Positions 32,271 through 39,986 of a DNA stretch of 64,000 nt are shown here, one piece after another. The position numbers were made by a program, and so were the translations under genes. Source of the DNA: Ovoidimarina sediminis (GTDB lineage Bacteria > Pseudomonadota > Alphaproteobacteria > Rhodobacterales > Rhodobacteraceae); contig NZ_JAWHTE010000013.1 of the NCBI RefSeq assembly GCF_032586175.1, positions 62,001 to 126,000 on the forward strand, in the 5' to 3' direction. Within the stretch, counting starts at the first letter, position 1; every line of letters begins with the position of its first letter. The notes beneath the pieces were generated by a model, which had not been told where the DNA came from, did not search any database, and saw only the letters and a list, made by a program, of their open reading frames with translations.

Positions 32271-33785
32271 ATGTTTGAAAATCTTTCCGAACGTCTCTCC
32301 GGCGTCTTCGACCGGCTGACGAAACAGGGTGCGCTCTCCGAAGACGACGTGAAGACGGCGCTGCGCGAGGTGCGCGTGGCCCTTCTCGAGGCCGATGTCT
32401 CGCTTTCCGTCGCGCGCGATTTCGTCAGCGCTGTGCAGGAAAAGGCCACCGGCCAGGCCGTCACCAAATCCGTCACCCCCGGCCAGCAGGTCGTCAAGAT
32501 CGTCCATGACGAACTCGTCCATGTTCTTGCAGGTGACGATGATGAGCCCGGCGAACTCAAGATCGACAATCCTCCCGCCCCAATCCTGATGGTGGGCCTT
32601 CAGGGCGGCGGCAAGACGACGACCACGGCGAAACTCGCCAAGCGCCTGAGCGAGAAGAACGGCAAGCGCGTTCTGATGGCATCGCTGGATACCAACCGCC
32701 CCGCGGCGATGGAACAGCTCGCCATCCTCGGGCAGCAGATCGGCGTCGACACGCTTCCCATCGTCCCGGGTCAAACCCCTGTCGACATCGCCCGCCGCGC
32801 CAAGCAGCAGGCCACGCTCGGCGGCTACGACGTCTACATGCTCGACACCGCGGGCCGGCTCTCGATCGACGAAGAACTCATGCGCCAGGTCGAGGATGTC
32901 CGCGACATCGCCAACCCGCGCGAAACCCTTCTCGTGGTCGATGGCCTCACCGGTCAGGACGCGGTGAACACGGCCGAGAATTTCGACGACCGGATCGGCA
33001 TCACCGGCGTCGTCCTCACCCGGATGGATGGCGACGGGCGCGGCGGCGCGGCCCTGTCGATGCGCGCGGTCACCGGCAAGCCGATCAAGTTCGTAGGCCT
33101 CGGCGAAAAGATGGACGCGCTCGAAACGTTCGAACCGTCCCGCATCGCCGGTCGCATCCTCGGCATGGGCGACATCGTTGCCCTCGTCGAGAAGGCGCAG
33201 GAAACGATCGAGGCCGAACAGGCCGAGCGCATGATGCGCCGCTTCCAGAAGGGTCAGTTCAACATGAACGACCTGAAAAGCCAGCTCGAACAGATGATGA
33301 AGATGGGCGGCATGGAAGGCATCATGGGGATGATGCCCGGCATGGGAAAGATGAAGTCGCAGATGGCCGAAGCGGGCTTTGACGACAAGATCATCCGCCG
33401 CCAGATCGCCCTCATCCAGTCGATGACGAAGAAGGAGCGCGCGAACCCCGGCCTCCTCCAGGCCTCGCGCAAGAAACGCATCGCGGCAGGCGCCGGCATG
33501 GAGGTGGCGGAGCTGAACCGACTCCTCAAGATGCACCGCCAGATGTCTGATATGATGAAGAAACTCGGAAAGGGCGGAAAGAAGGGCATGATGCGCCAGA
33601 TGGCCGGGCTCTTCGGCGGCAAGGGCGGCATGCCCGCCATGCCGGGCGGCGCAGGCGGCATGCCCTCCGAGGCTGAAATCGAGGCCGCCAAGAAGCAGCT
33701 CGGCAACCTCCCGGGCGGCCTTCCGGGCCTCGGCGGCGGCGCGGCGCTGCCCCCGGGGCTCGCCGGCTTTGGGAAGAAGAAATGA
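32271..33785 (+). CDS. ffh: Signal recognition particle protein Ffh
   Basis: A 504-residue SRP GTPase. N domain at 1 to about 90, G domain with G-L-Q-G-G-G-K-T-T-T, D-T-A-G-R-L, the D-T-N-R-P-A-A-M motif and T-R-M-D-G-D, then the Met-rich M domain (about 300-440) that binds signal peptides and SRP RNA. A Gly/Met/Pro-rich tail follows. GAGAGGAG precedes the ATG. It targets nascent membrane proteins to FtsY. Overlaps the first GNAT gene by four bases. Confidence 0.97.
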   Translation: MFENLSERLSGVFDRLTKQGALSEDDVKTALREVRVALLEADVSLSVARDFVSAVQEKATGQAVTKSVTPGQQVVKIVHDELVHVLAGDDDEPGELKIDNPPAPILMVGLQGGGKTTTTAKLAKRLSEKNGKRVLMASLDTNRPAAMEQLAILGQQIGVDTLPIVPGQTPVDIARRAKQQATLGGYDVYMLDTAGRLSIDEELMRQVEDVRDIANPRETLLVVDGLTGQDAVNTAENFDDRIGITGVVLTRMDGDGRGGAALSMRAVTGKPIKFVGLGEKMDALETFEPSRIAGRILGMGDIVALVEKAQETIEAEQAERMMRRFQKGQFNMNDLKSQLEQMMKMGGMEGIMGMMPGMGKMKSQMAEAGFDDKIIRRQIALIQSMTKKERANPGLLQASRKKRIAAGAGMEVAELNRLLKMHRQMSDMMKKLGKGGKKGMMRQMAGLFGGKGGMPAMPGGAGGMPSEAEIEAAKKQLGNLPGGLPGLGGGAALPPGLAGFGKKK

Positions 33786-34315
33786 CCGTCAGCTTCCACA
33801 TCCCGCCCATACGCACCGCACGCCTGATCCTCCGGAACTTCCGGCCAGAGGATTATCCGCGCTACCTGGCCTACTACACCTCCGACCGTACCGCCGGCGT
33901 CGGCGGGCCTCTCTCCGAAGACAAGGTGTTCGAACGTTTCGCCTCGATGATCGGCCATTGGTCGCTCCGGGGTTTCGGCCGTTACGCCATCGCTCATCGC
34001 GAGGCGCCGAGCGATCCGGCCTTCGGACATGTCGGCCCGATGAAGCTCGCCGAAGCCGAAGAGACCGAAATGACCTGGACAATCTGGGACGCCCAGCACA
34101 CCGGCAAGGGCTACGCCACGGAAGCGGCCCGCGCCGTCCTGAGCCACCTCTTCGATCAGGGATGGTCGCACATCGCCGTCCATATCGATCGCTCGAACAC
34201 CGCGTCGATCCGCGTCGCGGAACGTCTGGGTGGCGAACTCGATACCGAAACACCGCCGCCCGCCTGGAACGAAAACGCGCTCCGCTATGTGATCCGGCCG
34301 CAAGACACGCAATGA
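33782..34315 (+). CDS. GNAT acetyltransferase, RimJ/RimL-like (array member 1)
   Basis: A 177-residue GNAT protein. It opens with the RimL-type strand I-R-T-A-R-L-I-L-R-N-F and carries the acetyl-CoA loop Q-H-T-G-K-G-Y-A-T-E-A-A-R-A near residue 102, then N-T-A-S-I-R-V-A-E-R-L-G-G. The acceptor is unknown. It is the first of four paralogous genes linked end to end by ATGA overlaps directly behind ffh. Of the four it has the best-preserved pyrophosphate loop. Confidence 0.85.
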   Translation: MTVSFHIPPIRTARLILRNFRPEDYPRYLAYYTSDRTAGVGGPLSEDKVFERFASMIGHWSLRGFGRYAIAHREAPSDPAFGHVGPMKLAEAEETEMTWTIWDAQHTGKGYATEAARAVLSHLFDQGWSHIAVHIDRSNTASIRVAERLGGELDTETPPPAWNENALRYVIRPQDTQ

Positions 34316-34851
34316 CCCCGCACTTCGCCGATACCCCGGTCCTCAGGACCGAGCGTCTGACGCTCCGCGCGCCGAAGCTGGCCGACTACCCGGTCTTCGA
34401 GGCGTTCTACATGTCGGATCGCGCACGCTTCATCGGCGGACCTGGTACGAAAGGCACGGCGTGGCGCGGTTTTGCCCACGCCGCCGGCATGTGGGCGCTA
34501 AAGGGCTGCGGCTGTTTCGTCTTCACGCTCAGGGACGACGACACCGCGCTTGGCATGGCCGGCCCCTGGATGCCAGAGGACTGGCCCGAAAACGAAATCG
34601 GCTACACCGTCTGGAACCCCGACGCGGAAGGCAGGGGCTATGCCTTCGAAGCCGCGCGGGCCGGCCGCGACTACACCTACGACGTCCTCGGCTGGACCGG
34701 CGCGGTCAGCTATATCGACGACGGCAACGACCGCTCCATCGCGCTCGCCGAACGCCTCGGCGCCTGGCGGGATGATGCCGCACCGAAGCCGGACAAGGAC
34801 GACCCTCCCGTCCTCGTCTACCGCCACCCCGCGCCGGAGGATCGCCCATGA
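34312..34851 (+). CDS. GNAT acetyltransferase (array member 2)
   Basis: A 179-residue GNAT protein beginning L-R-T-E-R-L-T-L-R-A-P. The CoA loop is A-E-G-R-G-Y-A-F-E-A-A-R-A near residue 104, and N-D-R-S-I-A-L-A-E-R-L-G-A-W follows. The C-terminal V-Y-R-H-P-A-P-E is shared almost exactly with member 4 (V-Y-R-H-P-M-P-E), which points to duplication. Two adjacent Cys-containing residues (C-G-C) near residue 64 are peculiar to this copy. Overlaps both neighbours by four bases. Confidence 0.85.
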   Translation: MTPHFADTPVLRTERLTLRAPKLADYPVFEAFYMSDRARFIGGPGTKGTAWRGFAHAAGMWALKGCGCFVFTLRDDDTALGMAGPWMPEDWPENEIGYTVWNPDAEGRGYAFEAARAGRDYTYDVLGWTGAVSYIDDGNDRSIALAERLGAWRDDAAPKPDKDDPPVLVYRHPAPEDRP

Positions 34852-35426
34852 CCCTCCCGCATGAACGCCCCGCAACTGGTCCGGCTGCGGCCTTCGCCGC
34901 ACATCTCTCTTCGGAGCTTCCCAAGATCGAGACGGAACGCCTTCGCCTTCGCGCGCCACGGATTGAGGATTTCGAGGTCTATGCCGAAATCGCGACCGGC
35001 CCAGAGGGTCGCTTCCTGATCGACGCGCCGACGCGCGAGAACGCGTGGTACGACTTCACCCAGATGACGGCGACGTGGCTTCTTCGGGGCCACGGTCTCT
35101 GGTCTGTCGAAAAACGCGAGGATGGGGCGCTCGTGGGTTTCGTCCTTCTGGGCTTCGAGCCGGGCGATCACGAACCGGAATTGGGCTATATGTTTCGCGA
35201 CGCCGCCACCGGCCACGGCTATGCCACCGAGGCCGCCCGTGCCGCCCGGGCCCACGCCTTCGACGTCCTCGCGCTCCCGACGCTGGTCAGTACCATCGAC
35301 CATGACAACGTCGCGTCGCACCGCCTGGCGGAACGCCTTGGCGCGACCCGCGATGCGGCGGCTGAGGCCGCGCACAGGAACGAGATCCGCGTCTACCGCT
35401 ACAGTGCTTCAGAGGCGCGCCTATGA
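34848..35426 (+). CDS. GNAT acetyltransferase (array member 3)
   Basis: A 192-residue GNAT protein with about 25 extra N-terminal residues before I-E-T-E-R-L-R-L-R-A-P-R. The CoA loop is A-T-G-H-G-Y-A-T-E-A-A-R-A near residue 122, followed by N-V-A-S-H-R-L-A-E-R-L-G-A. Acceptor unknown. Coupled by ATGA overlaps to members 2 and 4. Confidence 0.85.
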   Translation: MTLPHERPATGPAAAFAAHLSSELPKIETERLRLRAPRIEDFEVYAEIATGPEGRFLIDAPTRENAWYDFTQMTATWLLRGHGLWSVEKREDGALVGFVLLGFEPGDHEPELGYMFRDAATGHGYATEAARAARAHAFDVLALPTLVSTIDHDNVASHRLAERLGATRDAAAEAAHRNEIRVYRYSASEARL

Positions 35427-35950
35427 TCGCCGCCCCCACACTGACGACGCCGCGCCTGACGCTCCGCCCGCATATCGCTGAGGATTTCGACGCTTATGCA
35501 GCGCTCATGATGTCCGATCGCGCGGTCCACATGGACGGGCCCTACGATCTCTTTGGCGCATGGCGCAACTTCGCCTCGGACGTGGCGCAATGGGGGCTCT
35601 ATGGCTCGGGCGCACTTGCCGTGGTGAACTCCGAGACCGGCGATGTCGTGGGACAGGTCGGACTGAACCGCATCCCACCCTATCCCGAGGCTGAACTGGG
35701 CTGGCAGCTTTATGAAGGCTACGAGGGCAAGGGTTATATGACTGAGGCGGCCCAGGCCTTCCGCGACTGGTGCTACGAGACGCAGGGCCTGCCTTCGCTC
35801 GTCAGCTACATCGACCCTGCGAACACGCGCTCTATCGCACTGGCTGAACGGCTCGGCGCATGGCGCGACGAAGGTGCCGCGATCCCAGAAAGCGACGATC
35901 TCGATTTCTGCCACGTCTACCGTCACCCGATGCCGGAGGTGCGCCAATGA
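35423..35950 (+). CDS. GNAT acetyltransferase (array member 4)
   Basis: A 175-residue GNAT protein opening L-T-T-P-R-L-T-L-R-P-H. The CoA loop is Y-E-G-K-G-Y-M-T-E-A-A-Q-A near residue 104, then N-T-R-S-I-A-L-A-E-R-L-G-A-W. Ends V-Y-R-H-P-M-P-E like member 2. Last of the array; 144 bases separate it from the chorismate mutase gene. Confidence 0.85.
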   Translation: MIAAPTLTTPRLTLRPHIAEDFDAYAALMMSDRAVHMDGPYDLFGAWRNFASDVAQWGLYGSGALAVVNSETGDVVGQVGLNRIPPYPEAELGWQLYEGYEGKGYMTEAAQAFRDWCYETQGLPSLVSYIDPANTRSIALAERLGAWRDEGAAIPESDDLDFCHVYRHPMPEVRQ

Positions 35951-36094
35951 TCCGTTCGCCCGGTTCACGTAATCTTAACCAAGGGCCCGAAATGCGCTTG
36001 GACCGTACGCTGGGGGCGCAAAACTACCCCTCTCCCTGTGCACAGGTTGTGTACCGGGAGTGTACGCCGTGTGACTCTCCCCGAGGATCCCAAA

Positions 36095-36403
36095 ATGACT
36101 GATTCGATCGCACGTGCCGCGGCGCTCCTGAAGGATCATCGCGCCTCCATCGACCGGCTCGACGCAATCCTCGTCTACACCCTGGGCGAGCGGTTTCGCC
36201 ACACCCAGGCCGTCGGAAAACTAAAGGCGGAACACGATCTTCCCCCGTCCGATCCCACCCGCGAAGCGGCCCAGATCGCACGGCTCGAAGCTTTGGCGAA
36301 AGAGGCCGATCTCGACCCTGAATTCGCCAAGAAATTTCTGAAGTTCATCATTCAGGAAGTCATACAACACCATGAAAAACATGCAGAAAACCTAGGAGAC
36401 TGA
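36095..36403 (+). CDS. Chorismate mutase (AroQ type)
   Basis: A 102-residue AroQ-fold chorismate mutase. R-A-S-I-D-R-L-D-A-I-L-V near residue 16 and R-F-R-H-T-Q-A-V-G-K-L-K near residue 33 carry the active-site Arg and Lys, and the C-terminal helix has F-I-I-Q-E-V-I-Q-H-H. Converts chorismate to prephenate for Phe and Tyr synthesis. GAGG lies nine bases before the ATG. Five bases separate it from rpsP, a linkage common in Rhodobacterales. Confidence 0.92.
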   Translation: MTDSIARAAALLKDHRASIDRLDAILVYTLGERFRHTQAVGKLKAEHDLPPSDPTREAAQIARLEALAKEADLDPEFAKKFLKFIIQEVIQHHEKHAENLGD

Positions 36404-36407
36404 ATCC

Positions 36408-36848
36408 ATGTCCATGAAAATTCGCCTCGCGCGCGGCGGCTCGAAAAAGCGCCCCTTCTATTCGATCGTCGCCGCCGACTCGCGGATGCCCCGCGACGGC
36501 CGCTTCATCGAAAAGCTCGGCACCTACAACCCGCTCCTCCCGAAGGATTCGGAAGAGCGCGTCAAGATGAACATGGAACGCGTCGAATACTGGCTCGGCA
36601 AAGGCGCCCAGCCCACCGACCGGATCGCGCGCATGCTCGAAGCCGCCGGCACGCTTGAAAAGAAAGAGCGCAACAACCCGCAAAAAGCGGAACCCGGAAA
36701 GAAAGCCCAGGAACGCGCCGACGAGAAAGCCGCCAAGGCCGCTGCTGCCGCCGAAGCCGAAGCTGCGCCTGAGCCGGAAGCCGATGAGGCCCCCGCGGAA
36801 GAAGCACCCGCAGAGGACGCCTCTTCTGAAGAAGAGAAGGCCGAATAA
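36408..36848 (+). CDS. rpsP: 30S ribosomal protein S16
   Basis: A 146-residue S16. The first 80 residues are the normal S16 domain (K-I-R-L-A-R-G-G-S-K-K-R-P-F-Y and G-R-F-I-E-K-L-G-T-Y-N-P). The last 60 are a Lys/Ala/Glu tail that turns strongly acidic (repeats of P-A-E-E-A-P-A-E-D), a known extension in alphaproteobacteria. AGGAG lies eight bases before the ATG. Confidence 0.97.
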   Translation: MSMKIRLARGGSKKRPFYSIVAADSRMPRDGRFIEKLGTYNPLLPKDSEERVKMNMERVEYWLGKGAQPTDRIARMLEAAGTLEKKERNNPQKAEPGKKAQERADEKAAKAAAAAEAEAAPEPEADEAPAEEAPAEDASSEEEKAE

Positions 36849-36871
36849 CCTCTGCCTTACCTCAGAAAATC

Positions 36872-37045
36872 TTGCCGTTCCTCAATTCTCTCGGCCTTGG
36901 CCTGCTCAGGCGCCCGGTGACGCTTCTGCTTTGCGGCGTCGCCTTCTGGGCAGGAACCGAGATTCAGCACGCGGCCCTCAAGGCACGCTGTCTGGATGCG
37001 GGCGGCACAGTCGATACACGAGGCGTCTGCCGGGGGTTGCCATGA
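36872..37045 (+). CDS. 57-residue membrane-anchored Cys-pair protein between rpsP and rimM
   Basis: A short gene starting at TTG 36872 and overlapping the rimM ATG by four bases (ATGA). The protein opens P-F-L-N-S-L-G-L, has a hydrophobic helix at about 16-27 (V-T-L-L-L-C-G-V-A-F-W-A), then C-L-D-A-G-G-T-V-D-T-R-G-V-C near residues 41-54, a pattern I associate with small Rhodobacterales membrane proteins bearing a C-x12-C pair exposed to the periplasm. A later GTG (codon 16) is an alternative start. The frame is open upstream to the rpsP end. Function unknown. Confidence 0.6.
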   Translation: MPFLNSLGLGLLRRPVTLLLCGVAFWAGTEIQHAALKARCLDAGGTVDTRGVCRGLP

Positions 37046-37545
37046 GTGAAATGGTTTGTGTCGGCGCTATTGCTGGCGCCTATGGCGTCAGAGGCGAGGT
37101 ACGCCTGAAGAGCTTTTGCGCGGAACCCCAGGATATCGCATCCTACGGGCCTCTCTCGACCGAGGACGGCGCACGAAACTTCGACGTGACACTCGGCGGC
37201 GCGGTCAAGAACGGCTTCGCCGCCCGCCTCTCCGGCATCACGACGAAGGAACAGGCCGACGCCCTGCGCGGCACCCGTCTCTTCGTCCACCGCGATCGCC
37301 TGCCGGAAGCGGACGAAGACGAGTACTATCACGCCGACCTGATCGGGCTGCCTGTCTTCGACACCGGCGGCACCGAGATCGGCCGCGTGAAAGCGGTGTT
37401 GAACCACGGCGCCGGTGATCTCCTCGAACTCCAGGGGCCGGGCATCAAGGGCACCGCCCTACTCCCCTTCACCCGCGCCGCCGTCCCCACCGTCGACATC
37501 GCCGGCCAGCGCATCGTCGCCGATCCGCCGGAGGGGCTGTTCTAA
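37042..37545 (+). CDS. rimM: 16S rRNA processing protein RimM
   Basis: A 167-residue ribosome maturation factor. N-terminal domain starts V-C-V-G-A-I-A-G-A-Y-G-V-R-G-E-V, and the C-terminal PRC-barrel has Y-Y-H-A-D-L-I-G-L-P-V and L-L-P-F-T-R-A-A-V-P-T-V-D. Assists 30S head assembly with S19. The ATG at 37042 overlaps the stop of the small upstream gene. Confidence 0.96.
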   Translation: MSEMVCVGAIAGAYGVRGEVRLKSFCAEPQDIASYGPLSTEDGARNFDVTLGGAVKNGFAARLSGITTKEQADALRGTRLFVHRDRLPEADEDEYYHADLIGLPVFDTGGTEIGRVKAVLNHGAGDLLELQGPGIKGTALLPFTRAAVPTVDIAGQRIVADPPEGLF

Positions 37546-37549
37546 ACAG

Positions 37550-37993
37550 TCAGTCCGCCGCCCGCCCCTGCAACATCCGCCAGTGAAGCGCGACTGACGG
37601 CAGGAAGAGCACCAGAACGCCCACCCGCAGCATCGCCAGATACAGAAACGGTACCCAAAGGATCGAGATGATCAGCCCGACGCCCCCCGCCGTCCGGTAG
37701 ACCAGCCCATCCGGAAGCACAGTCTGCAGAAAAAGATGGAACAGCCTGCCGCCATCCAGCGGCATCATCGGCGCCAGGTTCATCACCGCGAGAAACAGGT
37801 TCATATAGGCGAAGGCTTCAACGATCGCGCGCATGTCGCCCGCCGGCACCATCGGCGTCAGCACCCCGGCCACCGCCCAGAGCGCGAGGTTCACCAAGGG
37901 ACCCATCAGCAGGATGAACACCTCCTCGTCCCGCGAGGCGGGGGCCGCGTGAAGACAATAACATGGGGACCCTGCCGTTCGTTCAGCGATCAC
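37550..37993 (-). pseudogene. 5'-truncated M50 site-2 protease
   Basis: A 147-residue remnant of a zinc site-2 protease. It keeps the family's middle and C-terminal parts: V-F-I-L-L-M-G-P-L-V-N-L-A-L-W, M-N-L-A-P-M-M-P-L-D-G-G-R-L (the second metal-ligand motif) and several helices. The N-terminal H-E-x-x-H helix and about 100 residues are absent: homology begins near C-Y-C-L-H-A-A-P-A-S, 15 residues after a GTG start at 37993. Beyond that lies the trmD leader, with no protease-like frame. Probably inactive. Convergent with rimM, four bases away. Confidence 0.7.
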
Positions 37994-38119
37994 GATCGCG
38001 AACGTCTCAGACCATTATGACCATTCTGCGGAACCAAGGCGGCGGGGACGGCCCGATTGCGCTTCACGCCCCCCGGCGCTACACGGCCCGCCAACCGATC
38101 CCTGCCAAGGGGGCCAGCC

Positions 38120-38926
38120 ATGGCCGAACCTCCAAAGAAATCCCACGGCCGCCTCTCGATTTCGGCCACCCTGCAACCGCGCGAACTGATGACAGACCGC
38201 CCCGCGCTCAAGGGTGCCTGGGAGGCCCGCATCATAACCTTGTTCCCCGAAGCCTTCCCGGGCCCCCTGGGCCTCTCCCTCACCGGAAAAGCGCTGGACC
38301 AGGGTATCTGGCGACTCGGTACCGTGGACCTTAGGCAATTCGGCGAGGGCAAGCACCGCCAGGTCGACGACACGCCGGCCGGCGGCGGGGCGGGTATGGT
38401 GATCCGCCCCGACATCCTCGGCCGCGCCATCGACCACGCAAGCCGCGGCGCCAGGCCCGACCGTGACGCCTGGCCGCTCATCTACCTCTCGCCACGCGGC
38501 GCCCCGCTCACGCAGGCACGCGTCCGCCGCCTTGCGGCGGGCCGGGGTGCGACCCTCATCTGCGGCCGCTTCGAAGGGATCGACCAGCGGGTGATCGACC
38601 ATTACGGGATCGAGGAGGTTTCGCTCGGCGACTATGTCCTGACCGGCGGTGAACTCGCGGCCCAGGTCCTCCTAGACGCCACGGTGCGCCTCCTGCCCGG
38701 AGTGCTGGGCAACGCCACCTCGGTCGAGGAGGAAAGCTTTTCCGAGGGTCTTCTCGAACACCCACATTATACCCGCCCAGCACTCTGGGAAGGCCTCCCG
38801 ATCCCTGAGGTCCTGACCTCCGGCGATCACGGCGCCGTCGCCCGCTGGCGCCGCGCGGAGGCCGAGGCGCTGACCCGCGCCCGTCGCCCCGATCTCTGGG
38901 CGCAATACCAAAACCGCAGGTCCTGA
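38120..38926 (+). CDS. trmD: tRNA (guanine-37-N1)-methyltransferase TrmD
   Basis: A 268-residue SPOUT methyltransferase making m1G37 in tRNA. Key segments are I-I-T-L-F-P-E-A-F-P-G, D-D-T-P-A-G-G-G-A-G-M-V, the S-adenosylmethionine knot Y-L-S-P-R-G and C-G-R-F-E-G-I-D-Q-R-V, and S-L-G-D-Y-V-L-T-G-G-E. A 20-plus residue N-terminal extension (S-H-G-R-L-S-I-S) precedes the fold; I chose 38120 because AAGGGGG lies upstream, but an ATG at 38189 would give a more standard length. Confidence 0.95.
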   Translation: MAEPPKKSHGRLSISATLQPRELMTDRPALKGAWEARIITLFPEAFPGPLGLSLTGKALDQGIWRLGTVDLRQFGEGKHRQVDDTPAGGGAGMVIRPDILGRAIDHASRGARPDRDAWPLIYLSPRGAPLTQARVRRLAAGRGATLICGRFEGIDQRVIDHYGIEEVSLGDYVLTGGELAAQVLLDATVRLLPGVLGNATSVEEESFSEGLLEHPHYTRPALWEGLPIPEVLTSGDHGAVARWRRAEAEALTRARRPDLWAQYQNRRS

Positions 38927-38927
38927 C

Positions 38928-39029
38928 GTGGGGCTCTGCCCCACACCCCGGAGTATTTGGACCAAACTGAAGGGGCGGGCCTTTGTCTTGACATCAAGTA
39001 CTCCCGGGGGCCTCGCGGCACGCGAGGCG
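38928..39029. repeat. Palindrome-rich intergenic element (REP-like)
   Basis: Behind trmD comes the hairpin GTGGGGC-TCT-GCCCCAC (38928-38944), then CCCCGGAGTATTTGG near 38946-38961, an imperfect inverted copy of it about 35 bases on (reading back as CCCCGGGAGTACTTG), and a further hairpin CCTCGCG-GCA-CGCGAGG. Motifs of the CCCGGAGTATTT type recur between genes in Rhodobacterales genomes. The first hairpin may end trmD transcription. No coding frame is evident in 38927-39315. Confidence 0.55.
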
Positions 39030-39064
39030 GGGCAGCGCCCCCCTCGGGCCTTGCAAGTTTTTCC

Positions 39065-39093
39065 TTGAACCGCCACACCGCGCTGGCTATACG
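39065..39093 (+). promoter_or_regulatory. Candidate promoter of rplS-rpmE
   Basis: TTGAAC (39065-39070), 17-base spacer, TATACG (39088-39093). It gives a leader of about 215 bases before rplS, long for a ribosomal-protein gene. Confidence 0.5.
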
Positions 39094-39102
39094 GTCGCGG
39101 TT

Positions 39103-39131
39103 CGCCGGGCCCCGCCCGGCGGGCGCGTTTT
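39103..39131 (+). promoter_or_regulatory. Hairpin at the start of the rplS leader
   Basis: CGCCGGGC-CCC-GCCCGGCG (39103-39121) lies right at the predicted transcript start and is followed within seven bases by TTTT (39128-39131). It could act as an attenuator or a protein-binding element in a ribosomal-protein leader. Inference from position only. Confidence 0.35.
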
Positions 39132-39315
39132 GGCATGGTCACAACCACCCGGATCTTCGCCGGATGACGGCCCCGCCGAAACCCCATGTCGCAAGGAACG
39201 ACGACCCGATCTCTGGCGGGCGCCCGCAACGCGCAGGCGGACCCGAACGAAGACCAGGAGCTCTCGGGCGCAAGACACCTCTCCGGATCAACCGGGGCAG
39301 ATAGGAGTGGATCAG

Positions 39316-39699
39316 ATGGACCTGATCGCACAGCTGGAAGCCGAGCAAGTCGCAGAGCTTGCCAAGGACATTCCCGATTTCAAGGCGGGTGACACCATCC
39401 GCGTCGGTTACAAGGTGACCGAAGGCACCCGCACGCGGGTTCAGAACTACGAAGGCGTCTGCATCAGCCGCAAGGGCGGCGAGGGCATCGCGGGCTCCTT
39501 CACTGTGCGCAAGATCTCCTTCGGCGAGGGCGTCGAACGGGTCTTCCCGCTGCACTCGACCAACATCGAATCGATCACCGTGGTGCGCCGCGGCCGCGTC
39601 CGCCGCGCCAAGCTCTACTATCTCCGCTCGCGCCGCGGCAAATCGGCCCGGATCGCGGAAGACAGCCACTACAAGCCCAAGTCGGGCGCGGAAGCCTGA
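39316..39699 (+). CDS. rplS: 50S ribosomal protein L19
   Basis: A 127-residue L19. Family segments: D-L-I-A-Q-L-E-A-E-Q, F-K-A-G-D-T-I-R-V, R-T-R-V-Q-N-Y-E-G-V-C-I, V-E-R-V-F-P-L-H-S and K-L-Y-Y-L-R-S-R-R-G-K. AGGAG lies eight bases before the ATG. Forms the 30S-50S interface. rpmE follows after 14 bases. Confidence 0.97.
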   Translation: MDLIAQLEAEQVAELAKDIPDFKAGDTIRVGYKVTEGTRTRVQNYEGVCISRKGGEGIAGSFTVRKISFGEGVERVFPLHSTNIESITVVRRGRVRRAKLYYLRSRRGKSARIAEDSHYKPKSGAEA

Positions 39700-39713
39700 A
39701 GGATACCCGAGCC

Positions 39714-39935
39714 ATGAAAAAAGATATCCACCCCGACTATCACACCGTCGACGTCAAGCTCGTAAACGGCGACATCGTGCAGATGCGCACCACCTGGGGT
39801 TCCGAGGGCGATACCATGTCGCTCGACGTCGACCCGTCGGTGCACCCGGCCTGGACCGGCGGCGGCACCCGTCTCATGGACACCGGCGGCCGCGTCTCGA
39901 AATTCAAGAAAAAGTACGAGGGTCTGGGCTTCTGA
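39714..39935 (+). CDS. rpmE: 50S ribosomal protein L31
   Basis: A 73-residue L31 opening K-K-D-I-H-P-D-Y-H-T-V, with V-D-P-S-V-H-P-A-W-T-G and the C-terminal F-K-K-K-Y. It lacks the four zinc-binding Cys of the C+ type, so it is the zinc-independent form usual in alphaproteobacteria. Cotranscribed with rplS and followed by a clear terminator. Confidence 0.95.
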   Translation: MKKDIHPDYHTVDVKLVNGDIVQMRTTWGSEGDTMSLDVDPSVHPAWTGGGTRLMDTGGRVSKFKKKYEGLGF

Positions 39936-39961
39936 TCGCCCGACATCGCTGCAACGGATTG

Positions 39962-39986
39962 CGCCGCCCTCCGGGGCGGCGTTTTT
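39962..39986 (+). terminator. Intrinsic terminator of rplS-rpmE
   Basis: CGCCGCCC-TCCG-GGGCGGCG with an 8-base-pair stem, followed at once by TTTTT. Classic Rho-independent form. Confidence 0.9.

Noticed and set aside
32109..33536. 475-codon minus-strand frame over ffh
   Set aside because: Antisense shadow of ffh; His/Asp/Arg-rich with no recognisable fold.
37963..38334. Plus-strand frame across the trmD leader (begins M-T-I-L-R-N-Q-G-G-G)
   Set aside because: It overlaps trmD out of frame, has no ribosome site, and its composition turns Pro/Arg-rich as in a shadow frame.
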